A stretch of 64,000 nucleotides of DNA from positions 159,593 to 223,592 of the forward strand of contig JAPPLU010000060.1 of assembly GCA_028874075.1 (NCBI GenBank), given 5' to 3'. The position numbers and the translations under genes were made by a program. Shown in pieces: positions 24,391-33,318 of this stretch (its first letter is position 1; the number at the start of each line of letters is the position of its first letter). Below the pieces are notes generated by a model that saw only the letters and a program-made list of their open reading frames with translations, was not told where the DNA came from and ran no database searches. This DNA comes from Chloroflexota bacterium. GTDB taxonomy: Bacteria; Chloroflexota; Dehalococcoidia; Lucifugimonadales; UBA3495.

Positions 24391-25974
24391 ATGAGTCTTC
24401 AGTCGAGTCAGAGGCGCGATATGGCAGCTGAATCTATGAATAGAGACACCAAGGCCGCCTGGAACTACCACAATTCCACCAAGCACTCCTGGCACAGCGT
24501 CCACAACTCCAATCATTACATGGACTGGAACAACCAGCCGTCACCCTTCAAGATTTACCCCGAGCTGGAAGGGATCCGACTGCCCACCGACCTGGCTTCC
24601 AGCGACGTGGCAGCGTTGACCGCGTTAATGGCAGCGGATGGGCAGCAAGACTCGGGACTGGACTTAAGGGCTCTAGCCGGGCTGCTCTACTACTCTGCAG
24701 GTATCACCAAGCGGGGCATAGTGCCCGGAGGCCAGATTTTCTTTCGAGCAGCGGCCTGCACTGGGGCCCTGTATCACATAGAGTTTTACCTGGTGTGCGC
24801 CGACTTGGAGGGCTTGGAGGCCGGGGTATATCACTTCGGGCCCCACGACTTCTCGCTGCGCCAGCTGCGGCAGGGCGACTTCCGCCAAACGCTGGCAAGC
24901 GCAGCAGGAGACGAACCTTCTGTCGTCGACGCGCCAGCTATATTGGTAACCAGTTCCGTTTACTGGCGCAACTCGTGGAAATACCAGAGCCGCGCCTACC
25001 GCCATTCTTACTGGGACAGCGGGACCATTCTGTCGAACCTGTTGGCCATGGGGAGGGCGTACCAAGTACCCCTGCAGGTGGTGACCAGTTTTGTCGATGA
25101 TGAAGTTAACCGCCTGCTGGGATTGGATACATCCAGGGAGGCGGCTCTGCACCTGGTCCCTGTGGGACGGGGCGCCGGCTTTCTTCCGGACACTAATTCG
25201 GAAATATCAGCGTTGAACCTGGAGGTTTCGCCTTATTCGGCCAGGGAAGTGGAATACCCTCAGATCATTGAGGCCCACCAATTCGGCAGCCTGGCAACGC
25301 GGGAGGAGGCGGCGAGCCTGTGCCTCAGTCCGCCGGCATCCGTCGGCGAAAATCCTACAGGCCGGCTGGTACCACTGAAGCCACTGGCGGAGGGTGAATT
25401 CCCGGACGAACTGATTGAACCGGTAATCGTTCGAAGGGGATCCAGCCGCCGTTTTCGCAGGGACCCGATAACCTTTTCCCAGCTGTCCATCATTCTTGAG
25501 CGGGGTAGCCAAGACATTCCTGCCGACTTCCTTGGCACCGCAGGCTCCGGCCTGACTCAGGCCTACGTCATCGTAAATGACGTCGATGGACTACAGCCTG
25601 GTACTTACGTCTATCACTCCAGTCTCAAAGCTCTGGAGCAGCTCAAGGAGGGGCAGTTCAGGCAAGAGGCGGGCTATCTTGGGTTGCAGCAGGAACTGCC
25701 GGCCGACGCCAGTGTGTGTGTCTATTTCCTGGCAGACCTGAATGCGATACTGGACAGATACGGCAACCGCGGGTACCGGATGGTCCAGACGGAGGGTGCC
25801 ATACGGGCGGGGAAGATGTACCTGGCCGCCTATGCCCTGCGGCTGGGAGCGTCGGGGCTGACTTTCTTCGACGACGACGTTACCGATTTCTTCTCTCCCC
25901 ACGCAGCCGGCAAGAGCGTCATGTTTCTCATTGCCCTGGGAAGGCCCAGGCCCAGAAGAAGGGCGGGGAATTAG
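24391..25974 (+). CDS. SagB/ThcOx-type nitroreductase-fold oxidoreductase (two-domain)
   Basis: 527 aa. Two nitroreductase-like halves are apparent: about 45-270 (with LLYYSAGITKR and an AYRHSYWDSGTILSNLLAMG segment) and about 330-520 (RRGSSRRFRRDPITFSQL, then TEGAIRAGKMYLAAYALRLG). This matches the SagB-type dehydrogenase family, FMN enzymes that oxidise azolines in peptide toxins. No cyclodehydratase or precursor peptide is in the window, so the role may be different, and many genomic SagB homologues are orphans. It is preceded by the MoaD-like gene and a hairpin. Confidence 0.85.
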   Translation: MSLQSSQRRDMAAESMNRDTKAAWNYHNSTKHSWHSVHNSNHYMDWNNQPSPFKIYPELEGIRLPTDLASSDVAALTALMAADGQQDSGLDLRALAGLLYYSAGITKRGIVPGGQIFFRAAACTGALYHIEFYLVCADLEGLEAGVYHFGPHDFSLRQLRQGDFRQTLASAAGDEPSVVDAPAILVTSSVYWRNSWKYQSRAYRHSYWDSGTILSNLLAMGRAYQVPLQVVTSFVDDEVNRLLGLDTSREAALHLVPVGRGAGFLPDTNSEISALNLEVSPYSAREVEYPQIIEAHQFGSLATREEAASLCLSPPASVGENPTGRLVPLKPLAEGEFPDELIEPVIVRRGSSRRFRRDPITFSQLSIILERGSQDIPADFLGTAGSGLTQAYVIVNDVDGLQPGTYVYHSSLKALEQLKEGQFRQEAGYLGLQQELPADASVCVYFLADLNAILDRYGNRGYRMVQTEGAIRAGKMYLAAYALRLGASGLTFFDDDVTDFFSPHAAGKSVMFLIALGRPRPRRRAGN

Positions 25975-26033
25975 AACCGAGGAGTTAAGGGAGTGGCAGT
26001 TCAGCCGGGCAAGGATGGCCCCCGGCAAACAGG

Positions 26034-27074
26034 TTAAATCTCCACAGCATCGATTCTTACAATTTTTCCGGTGCGGGCGGATTCAATTGCAGCCAGCGTA
26101 GTTTCAACAACCCGTAGCCCGTCAACGCCGGTCGCTGCCGGTTCCCGGTCTTCCGCCACGGCTTGCTGGAAGTCCTCGGTCTGGGCGATGAAGTTGCCAA
26201 GGTAGTTGTCGGGGTAGGACTCCGTTCGGTTGATCGTGTCGGATATTACTTCGATTTCACCCTTCTGAGCTTCCCATACCGTTTCCCGGGTGGTGAAACG
26301 TCCATTAATGACGTAGATAGCCAGATCGTTTCTGGTGTCCGGGAGCAGCCGGCCGCAGACCAGGGTACCAAGGGTCCCGTTACTGAAGCGGAGGGAAAGG
26401 GCCGCAATCTGTTCCAGCGGGCGCGCCGCCGTTTGCCCGTCGGTAATGGCGGCCACTTCAACGATCTCCTGGCCCAGCACGAACCGCAGCAGGTCCATCA
26501 CGTGGACACCGGTTCCCATCAAAGTCGAGGCTCCGCCGATGGACTCGGGGTCGTCCCACCATTGCCTTAGCCCTTCACGGGGTGGAAAAACCTCCTGGCC
26601 GCGGCTGCCGAAGCCCCACTGCCCTTGGGCCATCGTAACTCTGCCCAGTTCCCCATGGGCAACCAGGTCCCGCGCCAGGATGTGCCCAGGATTGTGCCGC
26701 AACTCGAAGCCCACGCCCAGCGTGACGCCCCTGTCACGGCAGGCCCGCACCATGGCCAGCGCATCTTCCAGGGTAGTGGTCATTGGTTTTTCACAAAGGA
26801 CGTGCTTGCCCGCTGCTGCGGCCTGGATCGCCTGGCCGGCGTGCAACGAGTTGGGAGACGAAATGAACACACCGTCCACCCGGCTGTCTGCCAGCAAAGC
26901 ATCCAGCGAACTATAGGCAGTCTTTGCGCTGTGTCGCGACGCAAAAGCCTCGGCGCGGCCCTGGTCACGACTGTATACGGCCACCAGTTCCGCGTCCCTC
27001 GCCCCGCTAATGGCCGGCGCAATTTTGTTTTCCGGATGCATTCCCGTGCTTACTATCCCCCAACCGAATGCCAA
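26034..27074 (-). CDS. Gfo/Idh/MocA family oxidoreductase
   Basis: 346 aa. The N-terminal Rossmann fold is GWGIVSTGMHPENKIAPAI, with a second strand VAVYSRD. The signature CEKPMTTTLEDAL carries the EKP lysine used in catalysis. The C-terminal alpha/beta domain with STLMGTGVHVMDLLRFVLG binds the sugar or inositol substrate. It is convergent with the SagB-type gene; its own substrate is not predictable. Confidence 0.87.
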   Translation of the reverse strand: MAFGWGIVSTGMHPENKIAPAISGARDAELVAVYSRDQGRAEAFASRHSAKTAYSSLDALLADSRVDGVFISSPNSLHAGQAIQAAAAGKHVLCEKPMTTTLEDALAMVRACRDRGVTLGVGFELRHNPGHILARDLVAHGELGRVTMAQGQWGFGSRGQEVFPPREGLRQWWDDPESIGGASTLMGTGVHVMDLLRFVLGQEIVEVAAITDGQTAARPLEQIAALSLRFSNGTLGTLVCGRLLPDTRNDLAIYVINGRFTTRETVWEAQKGEIEVISDTINRTESYPDNYLGNFIAQTEDFQQAVAEDREPAATGVDGLRVVETTLAAIESARTGKIVRIDAVEI

Positions 27075-27231
27075 GGAGCACCTCCGAGCCTGCTAAATGA
27101 TGTCAACGTGCCCAAGATAGGGAATGGTACGGCGGGTGTCAAATGGTCTGCTGTTTGATCTAAACGCCAGTCCGTTGTTGCTGGTGTTACCTACTGTTCT
27201 TTTTTAGGGAAGGTGTGAACAATTCACCTCT

Positions 27232-27325
27232 ACCCTGGCGGGAGAGGGTTAGGGTGACGGGGAAATAGTCTTTGGTCCTCCGCGGGTCACCCCCCATCCT
27301 AACCCTTCACCGTCAAGGGGGCGGG
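27232..27325. repeat. Imperfect palindromic repeat element
   Basis: A left arm with GGGTTAGGGTGACGGGG (27245-27261) and a right arm with CCCCCCATCCTAACCC (27290-27305) make an imperfect inverted repeat of about 90 bp. The wording matches a class of intergenic palindromes seen in many GC-rich genomes. It lies upstream of the cbiE promoter and is probably an inert repeat. Confidence 0.5.
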
Positions 27326-27374
27326 GACTTGGTCAGGGGTTCCTCAGAATAATGCCACCGGTCATATATTCGCC

Positions 27375-27403
27375 TTGACAATACTTGCCCGCAGCCTTAA
27401 ATT
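27375..27403 (+). promoter_or_regulatory. Promoter for the cobalamin riboswitch transcript
   Basis: TTGACA at 27375-27380, a 17-bp spacer and TAAATT at 27398-27403. The predicted start lies just before the riboswitch fold. Confidence 0.6.
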
Positions 27404-27429
27404 AACGGGTAGCCGCCGGTTGTGTGGCT

Positions 27430-27642
27430 GCGCATTAACAATATAGACGTTTCCGGGGCGCCGTTATGGCCTAAGTGGGAAGGCGGTGAAAATCCGCAGC
27501 GGTTGCGCCACTGTAAGCGGGAAGCCCCCGGCATTGTGCCACTGTCCAGGTCGCAGTTCGTTAATTCGGGAACGTGCCAAGCTGGATGGGAAGGCGCCGG
27601 AGGGGCAGAGATCCGCAAGCCAGGAGACCTACCCCGGAGACT
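27430..27642 (+). ncRNA. Cobalamin riboswitch (aptamer)
   Basis: The conserved order of a B12 aptamer is visible: GTGGGAAGGCGGTGAAAAT starting near 27475, then GCGCCACTGTAA with the CACTG core near 27510, a second GGGAAGGCGCC near 27588, and AAGCCAGGAGACCTACC at 27617-27633 (the B12 box). It lies directly upstream of cbiE, cobN and the cobalt genes, so adenosyl- or another cobalamin should repress them. Confidence 0.9.
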
Positions 27643-27729
27643 TTGGACCTTAGCTCTGCGCCATTCGGAGTCGGTTCACGGTGGGCGGCATTCCCTGCCC
27701 TGCCTGCCAGAATCAGGTGAGACACCGAT

Positions 27730-27765
27730 TCCCCGGGCTGCAGAGTCCGGGGATTTTGTGGTTTT
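27730..27765 (+). terminator. Riboswitch expression-platform terminator
   Basis: TCCCCGG (27730-27736) pairs with CCGGGGA (27747-27753), followed by TTTTGTGGTTTT. The position between aptamer and cbiE fits a ligand-dependent transcription terminator. Confidence 0.7.
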
Positions 27766-27801
27766 ATCTCACTGAATTCCCTCGACCAGGAAGAGACAAG
27801 T

Positions 27802-28500
27802 ATGACTACTGACAAGACTGGTATCTCCATGACCGTGGTGGCTGTTGGCCCCGGAGACCCCCGAATGCTGACGCTGCGAGGCCGGCAGGCCCTGGAGTCC
27901 GCCGACCTGGTAACCGGATTCAAGACGGTGTTGGACGTGGTGGCGGAATGGTGCGGAAATGCAGAAATGAAGCCAATGAGCTACCGAGACCAGGAAGAGA
28001 TTCTGGAGTACACAGCAGCCCAGGCAGCCGATGGAAAGAAATGCGTGGTGTGCTGCTGGGGCGACCTGAACGTCTCCGCCGCTGAGTTGCTGGCCCGGGT
28101 CTATCGTCGTGCCGAAGACGTTGAGCTTATCCCCGGAATAAGTTCCATCCAGATGGCCTGCGCCCGTTCCGGTATTGCCATGGAGGAATCCCTCTTCATC
28201 ACCCTGCACCGTCGCGACGGGTCCGAATCTGCCCTGTCGGAACTGGAACACTACCTGGGCGAGGGGAAACGCAACATAATACTGCTGCCGCGTCCCTTTG
28301 ATCTCATGCCGGCGCAGATAGCGGCGGACCTAGTGTCCTCCGGCATTTCCGCCGACCGACCGGTTACCGTTTATCAACGACTGACCCTGGAAGGCGAGAA
28401 GGCCTGGACGGGGACACTGGCGGAATGCGCCGCCATTACCGAGGACTTCAGCGACCTGTCTATCATGGTTTTTCTCCGTTCCCAAAATGGCGCCCACTGA
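27802..28500 (+). CDS. cbiE: Cobalt-precorrin-7 (C5)-methyltransferase
   Basis: 232 aa tetrapyrrole methylase. The SAM-binding VGPGDPRMLTLRG is at the N-terminus, with a CCWGDLN segment and GISSIQMACAR in the middle. CbiE/CobL-type enzymes methylate C-5 of the corrin ring precursor; the C-15 methylating CbiT domain is not fused here, so CbiT would be separate. It is the first gene of the B12-riboswitch operon and lies 17 bp before cobN. Confidence 0.85.
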   Translation: MTTDKTGISMTVVAVGPGDPRMLTLRGRQALESADLVTGFKTVLDVVAEWCGNAEMKPMSYRDQEEILEYTAAQAADGKKCVVCCWGDLNVSAAELLARVYRRAEDVELIPGISSIQMACARSGIAMEESLFITLHRRDGSESALSELEHYLGEGKRNIILLPRPFDLMPAQIAADLVSSGISADRPVTVYQRLTLEGEKAWTGTLAECAAITEDFSDLSIMVFLRSQNGAH

Positions 28501-28517
28501 GTTGAAGGCCAGACATT

Positions 28518-31500
28518 TTGACCGCTCACGCTGAAATCGGCCGGAAATCGGTGGTCTTTGTTACCACCGCCGATACCGACATTCTCACCGCCGACCGCGC
28601 CCTGGCCGGCCTTCCGGTTGGTGGTCCCCAGGTGCGGGCCTACCACCCTATGGCACTGGACAGCGATGAGGATCGCCGGGAACTGCTGGATTCAGTAGGA
28701 GAGGCCGGTGTGGTGCTGCTGCGGCTGCTGGGTGGCAAGCGGGCCATGCCCGATACGTTTGACCCCTTAGTCAGCCTTTGCCACGAGCGGGGCATACCCC
28801 TGATTGCCTGCCCGGGCCACCAGGAGTGGGATGAAGACCTGGTTACCGCCTGCTCGGTGCCGGTGGCGGAACTGGAAACCACTTTTTCCTACCTGATGCG
28901 CGGGGGAATCGACAACTTCCGTAATCTGTTCCTGTTTCTGAGCGATACATACCTGGGCAGCGAATTCGGCCACGAAGCGCCGGAACCGGTCCCCTGGGAA
29001 GGCATATACCATCCAGAGGCATCCCCGGATGAAACCGCCAGCGTGGAAGCCTATATTACAGCCCGCTTCCAGTCCGGCCAACCCAGCGTGGGTTTGCTCT
29101 TCTACCGCGCTCACTGGATGAGCGGCAACCTGCAGTTCGTGGATGACCTGATTCGCTGCCTGGAATCCAAGAGTGTCAACGTCCTGCCAGTCTACTCCTA
29201 CAGTCTGAAGCACAGCCCGGAGGAAGAGGGGCAGCGCAGCCGTACCCTGACCAGCTTTATGGCTGACGCCGACGGCGAACCCTTGGTCGACTGCATCATC
29301 AACACCATGGGCCTGGCGATGAGCGACCTGAGCCAGGAGGGGCCAACCATTGCCACGGGCTGGTCGGTGGACCTGCTGGACGCGCTGGACATCCCCATCA
29401 TCCAGGGTATCGTCAGCACCGGTTCTCGGCAGGAGTGGGAAGAAAGCTCCCTGGGCCTGGGGCCCATTGACACGGCCATGAACATCGCTCTGCCCGAGTT
29501 TGATGGCCGCATCATTACCGTGCCCATTTCCTTCAAGGAAGAAACGGCCGGCGGCGAACAGAACGGCCTGACTGGCCCCCGCCTGCAGCGTTACGTGGCC
29601 GCTCCCGACCGAATGGAAGCGCTGGCGGGGCTTGCCGCCAAGTGGGCTGCCTTGCGTCTGAAGCCCAACAGCGATAAGCGCATTGCCATTATCATGAGCA
29701 ACTACCCTACCAAGGATGCCCGTATCGGCAACGCGGTGGGATTGGATACGCCGGCGTCGGTAATTAACCTGCTACACGCCTTCGAGGCTGCTGGTTACGT
29801 GGTGAATGACATTCCCGCCAACGGCGATGAACTGGTGCATCGCATCATCGAACGGTGCAGCAACGACCGGGATTCCTTGACTGAAGAACAGTTACGGCTT
29901 GCCGCCGGCCACGTTGACCGCCGGCAATACGCCCGCTGGTTTGAGAACTTTGCCCCCACTGTGCAGCAGGAACTGCAGGAAGCCTGGGGCGATCCCCCGG
30001 GCCGGGTGTACCGCACCGGCGATTCCCTGGCCATTGCCGGCCTGGACCTGGGCAACATTTTCGTGGGCCTTCAGCCGCCCCGGGGCTTCGGCGAGAACCC
30101 CATTTCCGTCTATCACAGCCCTGACCTAACTCCCACCCACCATTACATCGCCTATTATCGCTGGATTCGCGACGTATTCCAGGCCGACGCGATGGTCCAC
30201 GTCGGCAAGCACGGCACCCTGGAATGGCTGCCGGGCAAGGGCATCGGCCTGTCGGAGGCCTGCTACCCGGAAGTGGCCCTGCAGGACCTGCCCCTGTTCT
30301 ACCCCTTCATTATCAACAACCCCGGTGAGGGCACCCAGGCCAAGCGCCGCACCCACGCGACCATAATCGACCACCTGATACCGCCCATGACCACCGCGGA
30401 CAGCTACGGCGACATCGCCAAGCTGGAACAGTTGATGGACGAGCACTACCAGTGCCAGACCCTGGACCCGGCCAAGCTGCCCATGCTGGAAAGCCAGATT
30501 TGGGAGATGGTCCAGCAGGCGGAGCTGCACCGAGACCTGGGCGTCGAAGACCAACCCGACGATTTCGGCGAGTTCATGCTGGAAATCGACGGGTATCTGT
30601 GCGAAATCAAGGACGTGCAGATCAAGGACGGCCTGCACACTCTGGGCGAACCTCCCACCGAAGAACAACTGGTGGGCCTGCTCTCCGCTCTGACCCGACT
30701 TGACATAAGTGGCTTACCCAGCCTGCGCCGTGCCATGGCCGAGGCCCTGGGCTTGGACTACGCCGTCCTGTTGGATGACCCCGGCCGTGCCGTCAACGGC
30801 AGCATGCCGGCAATCCTGCAAGAGCTGGACACCGAAACTCCCTTGCGCAGCGCGGGCGACGTTGTCGAACGCCTGGAACTCCTGTGCCGCGCTGCCTACG
30901 AACGGCTGCAGGTCGGGGGGTTCAACCGCGATGATGTGCCGGCTATAGTCTCGGAGTTGCTGGGCCGCTCCGACCCTGCCACCGAGATGGTGCTTGGCTA
31001 CGTTGCCAACTTCATTTACCCGTCATTGATGCGCACTTCCGACGAAATTGGGAACCTGTTGCGTGGGCTGGAGGGCCGGTTTGTCCCGCCGGGGCCCAGC
31101 GGAGCGCCCACCCGCGGCATGGCAAACGTCCTGCCCACGGGACGCAACTTCTACTCCGTCGACCCCAAGACGCTGCCGTCCCCTGTGGCTTGGGAGGTGG
31201 GCAAGGATTTGGGCGACGCTCTACTGGACAAGTACCTCCAGGAAGAGGGCAGCTACCCCGAAATGGTGGGCGTGGTGGTCTGGGGAACGTCGGCCATGCG
31301 CACCCACGGCGACGATATTGCCCAGATAATGTACCTGCTGGGTGTCCGTCCCGTGTGGCAGGCCGAGAGCCGTCGCGTATCCGGCATAGAATTGATCCCC
31401 CTGGAAGAACTGGGACGGCCGCGAATTGACGTTACCGTCCGCATCAGCGGTTTCTTCCGCGACGCCTTCCCCAACCTGATCTACCTTCTGGACCAGTCGG

Positions 31501-32375
31501 TGGAACTGGTGGCTTCTCTGGATGATCCCCCGGAACAGAATTTTGTGGTCAAGCACTTGCAGGAAGACCTTGCCCAGCGCCAGGAATCGGGCGAACTTGA
31601 GGATGGAAGCGACGACCGCCGTGCCGGCTCTCTGTACCGGATCTTCGGCAGCAAGCCCGGAACCTACGGCGCCGGCATTCTTCCGGTGCTGGATGAGCGC
31701 AACTGGGAGTCAGTCCACGATCTTGCCGAGGTCTACACCGCCTGGGGAGGTTATGCCTACACCCAGCGCGATTTTGGCGTCAGCGCCCGGCCCGAGTTTC
31801 GACAGCGGTTCAGCCAGATTGTGGTGGCCGCCAAGAATCAGGACAACCGGGAGCACGACGTCTTCGACAGCGACGATTACATGCAGTACCACGGCGGCAT
31901 GATCGCCACCGTCCGCGCCCTGACCGGCAGCAACCCTCGCCAGTTCTTTGGCGACAGTTCCGACCCGTCCAGGTCCCGGGTCAGGGACCTGCAGGACGAG
32001 GCGCGCCGTGTCTTCCGCAGCCGGGTGGTCAACCCCAAGTGGATGGAGTCCATGAAGCGTCACGGCTACAAGGGGGCCTTCGAACTGGCCGCCACCGTGG
32101 ACTACATGTTCGGCTACGACGCCACCGCCCAGGTAATCGAAGACTGGATGTACGAAAACGTTACCGAAGAATACATCCTGAACGAAGACATGCAGCAGTT
32201 CTTCCGCCAGAGCAATCCCTGGGCCATGCGGGGGATCATAGAGCGGCTGCTGGAAGCCATCCAGCGCGGCATGTGGGAGAACCCGCCGGCGGAGATTCTG
32301 GACAAGCTTCGGGAACTGTACCTCGAACTGGAAACCGACCTGGAAGCTAGACAAGAGGCTGGACAATCCCCATAA
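28518..32375 (+). CDS. cobN: Cobaltochelatase large subunit
   Basis: 1285 aa, the usual size of CobN, which holds the corrin ring while cobalt is inserted with help from AAA+/vWA subunits. The CobN/ChlH core block is clear from H561: HVGKHGTLEWLPGKG, then CYPEVALQDLPLFYP and NPGEGTQAKRR. The start TTG has only a weak GAAGG site 10 bases upstream, so a later start is possible. The matching chelatase partner is the fused ChlI/ChlD gene downstream. Lies between cbiE and the ChuX/HutX-like gene. Confidence 0.95.
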   Translation: MTAHAEIGRKSVVFVTTADTDILTADRALAGLPVGGPQVRAYHPMALDSDEDRRELLDSVGEAGVVLLRLLGGKRAMPDTFDPLVSLCHERGIPLIACPGHQEWDEDLVTACSVPVAELETTFSYLMRGGIDNFRNLFLFLSDTYLGSEFGHEAPEPVPWEGIYHPEASPDETASVEAYITARFQSGQPSVGLLFYRAHWMSGNLQFVDDLIRCLESKSVNVLPVYSYSLKHSPEEEGQRSRTLTSFMADADGEPLVDCIINTMGLAMSDLSQEGPTIATGWSVDLLDALDIPIIQGIVSTGSRQEWEESSLGLGPIDTAMNIALPEFDGRIITVPISFKEETAGGEQNGLTGPRLQRYVAAPDRMEALAGLAAKWAALRLKPNSDKRIAIIMSNYPTKDARIGNAVGLDTPASVINLLHAFEAAGYVVNDIPANGDELVHRIIERCSNDRDSLTEEQLRLAAGHVDRRQYARWFENFAPTVQQELQEAWGDPPGRVYRTGDSLAIAGLDLGNIFVGLQPPRGFGENPISVYHSPDLTPTHHYIAYYRWIRDVFQADAMVHVGKHGTLEWLPGKGIGLSEACYPEVALQDLPLFYPFIINNPGEGTQAKRRTHATIIDHLIPPMTTADSYGDIAKLEQLMDEHYQCQTLDPAKLPMLESQIWEMVQQAELHRDLGVEDQPDDFGEFMLEIDGYLCEIKDVQIKDGLHTLGEPPTEEQLVGLLSALTRLDISGLPSLRRAMAEALGLDYAVLLDDPGRAVNGSMPAILQELDTETPLRSAGDVVERLELLCRAAYERLQVGGFNRDDVPAIVSELLGRSDPATEMVLGYVANFIYPSLMRTSDEIGNLLRGLEGRFVPPGPSGAPTRGMANVLPTGRNFYSVDPKTLPSPVAWEVGKDLGDALLDKYLQEEGSYPEMVGVVVWGTSAMRTHGDDIAQIMYLLGVRPVWQAESRRVSGIELIPLEELGRPRIDVTVRISGFFRDAFPNLIYLLDQSVELVASLDDPPEQNFVVKHLQEDLAQRQESGELEDGSDDRRAGSLYRIFGSKPGTYGAGILPVLDERNWESVHDLAEVYTAWGGYAYTQRDFGVSARPEFRQRFSQIVVAAKNQDNREHDVFDSDDYMQYHGGMIATVRALTGSNPRQFFGDSSDPSRSRVRDLQDEARRVFRSRVVNPKWMESMKRHGYKGAFELAATVDYMFGYDATAQVIEDWMYENVTEEYILNEDMQQFFRQSNPWAMRGIIERLLEAIQRGMWENPPAEILDKLRELYLELETDLEARQEAGQSP

Positions 32376-32418
32376 TGGCTAACTCAGCAGGAGTCTGGGA
32401 ATGCCGGGGAGGCAACTC

Positions 32419-32829
32419 ATGGAAACGCTGTCAGAACTGATTAACGAATTAACTTCCAACGACAAGATGATGTGGGTCATTGGCGGCGGCGAGGTCGCCA
32501 GCGAAAACACGTCCAAGGGAATAAAGGAACCGGACTTCAGCAACGGATGGTACACCATCGAAGCCGACAACTGGCACTTTCACCTGGCTGAAGCTTCCGT
32601 CAATGGCATCCAGTTTGTGGAAGCGGAAAGCCACGGCGGCCTGAAATCCTTCTACGTCCGGTTCTCCAAGGACTGGGAAGAAACCCTGGTGCGGTGCTAC
32701 TTCCCAAATCCATACCTGGACGACGACAATAACCGCGTGGATTACCAGGCCGAGAAGTACGATGCGTTCCAGGAAATGCGGGACCGCTACGTCGGACGGG
32801 AAGATGGAATAGTCTACGTTCAGCGATAA
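32419..32829 (+). CDS. ChuX/HutX-like putative tetrapyrrole-binding protein
   Basis: 136 aa from ATG 32419. The pattern GWYTIEADNWHFHL (H53, H55), then the strands GIQFVEAESHGG and KSFYVRFSKDWEET, and an ending EKYDAFQEMRDRY resemble the ChuX/HutX heme-carrier fold. Located between cobN and cbtB in a B12-regulated operon, it may bind a corrinoid or another tetrapyrrole, or deliver the ring to the chelatase. The link to heme is only a fold resemblance; direct heme use is not implied. Confidence 0.6.
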   Translation: METLSELINELTSNDKMMWVIGGGEVASENTSKGIKEPDFSNGWYTIEADNWHFHLAEASVNGIQFVEAESHGGLKSFYVRFSKDWEETLVRCYFPNPYLDDDNNRVDYQAEKYDAFQEMRDRYVGREDGIVYVQR

Positions 32830-32964
32830 ATTCCGCGGGTTCCGTGTGCCCCAACCAAGTGAACTGAGAGCTTGAAGGAACATCACCGACGGTAATAGAC
32901 TTTGAAGCCAGCAGTCGAGAGAGGCTTCAGAGCTTACAAAAGATACAAATTTAGGGAGGGAAAG

Positions 32965-33168
32965 ATGCTTACAATCTTGAGAAGTGTGTTTGGTGATAGC
33001 GCCGCCCCCGTGTGGGCGCCGTGGCTGTTGCTGGGCGCCGCCGTCCTGTACATGGTGGGCTATGTCGATGCCAGCGTTCACGGCGTTGCCTTGGGCTCTC
33101 CGGCCGTGCTGGGCGCGGTTCACGAGTTCTTCCACCACGCCCGCCACGTCGCCTTGATGTGCCACTAG
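32965..33168 (+). CDS. cbtB: Cobalt transporter subunit CbtB
   Basis: 67 aa from ATG 32965 with GGGAGGG 9 bases upstream. One transmembrane helix near residues 13-32 is followed by the histidine-rich tail HEFFHHARHVALMCH, the CbtB signature thought to bind cobalt. CbtAB is a predicted B12-regulated cobalt transporter. A hairpin lies right after the stop, before cbtA. Confidence 0.88.
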   Translation: MLTILRSVFGDSAAPVWAPWLLLGAAVLYMVGYVDASVHGVALGSPAVLGAVHEFFHHARHVALMCH

Positions 33169-33182
33169 GCATTTAGGTCTGT

Positions 33183-33210
33183 CAGTGCCCCTGTTTTGCC
33201 GGGGGCACTG
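33183..33210 (+). terminator. Hairpin between cbtB and cbtA
   Basis: Nine-base-pair stem CAGTGCCCC (33183-33191) with GGGGCACTG (33202-33210), followed by CCTTCTCTC. The U-tract is weak, so partial termination or mRNA stabilisation is more likely than full stop. Confidence 0.6.
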
Positions 33211-33318
33211 CCTTCTCTCATAGCTATTCACGCTGCCCGGAATGGCAGGCCATTCAGGAGGAGGGAGCGGTGTGTTTGCGCGAATTAACCATACGCAATC
33301 TATTTGTGGAGATTAACT

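Larger units (their letters stand above)
27075..27801. other. Regulatory gap between Gfo/Idh/MocA gene and cbiE
   Basis: 727 bp without a gene. It contains a palindromic repeat, a promoter, the cobalamin riboswitch and its terminator, listed separately. Confidence 0.8.
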
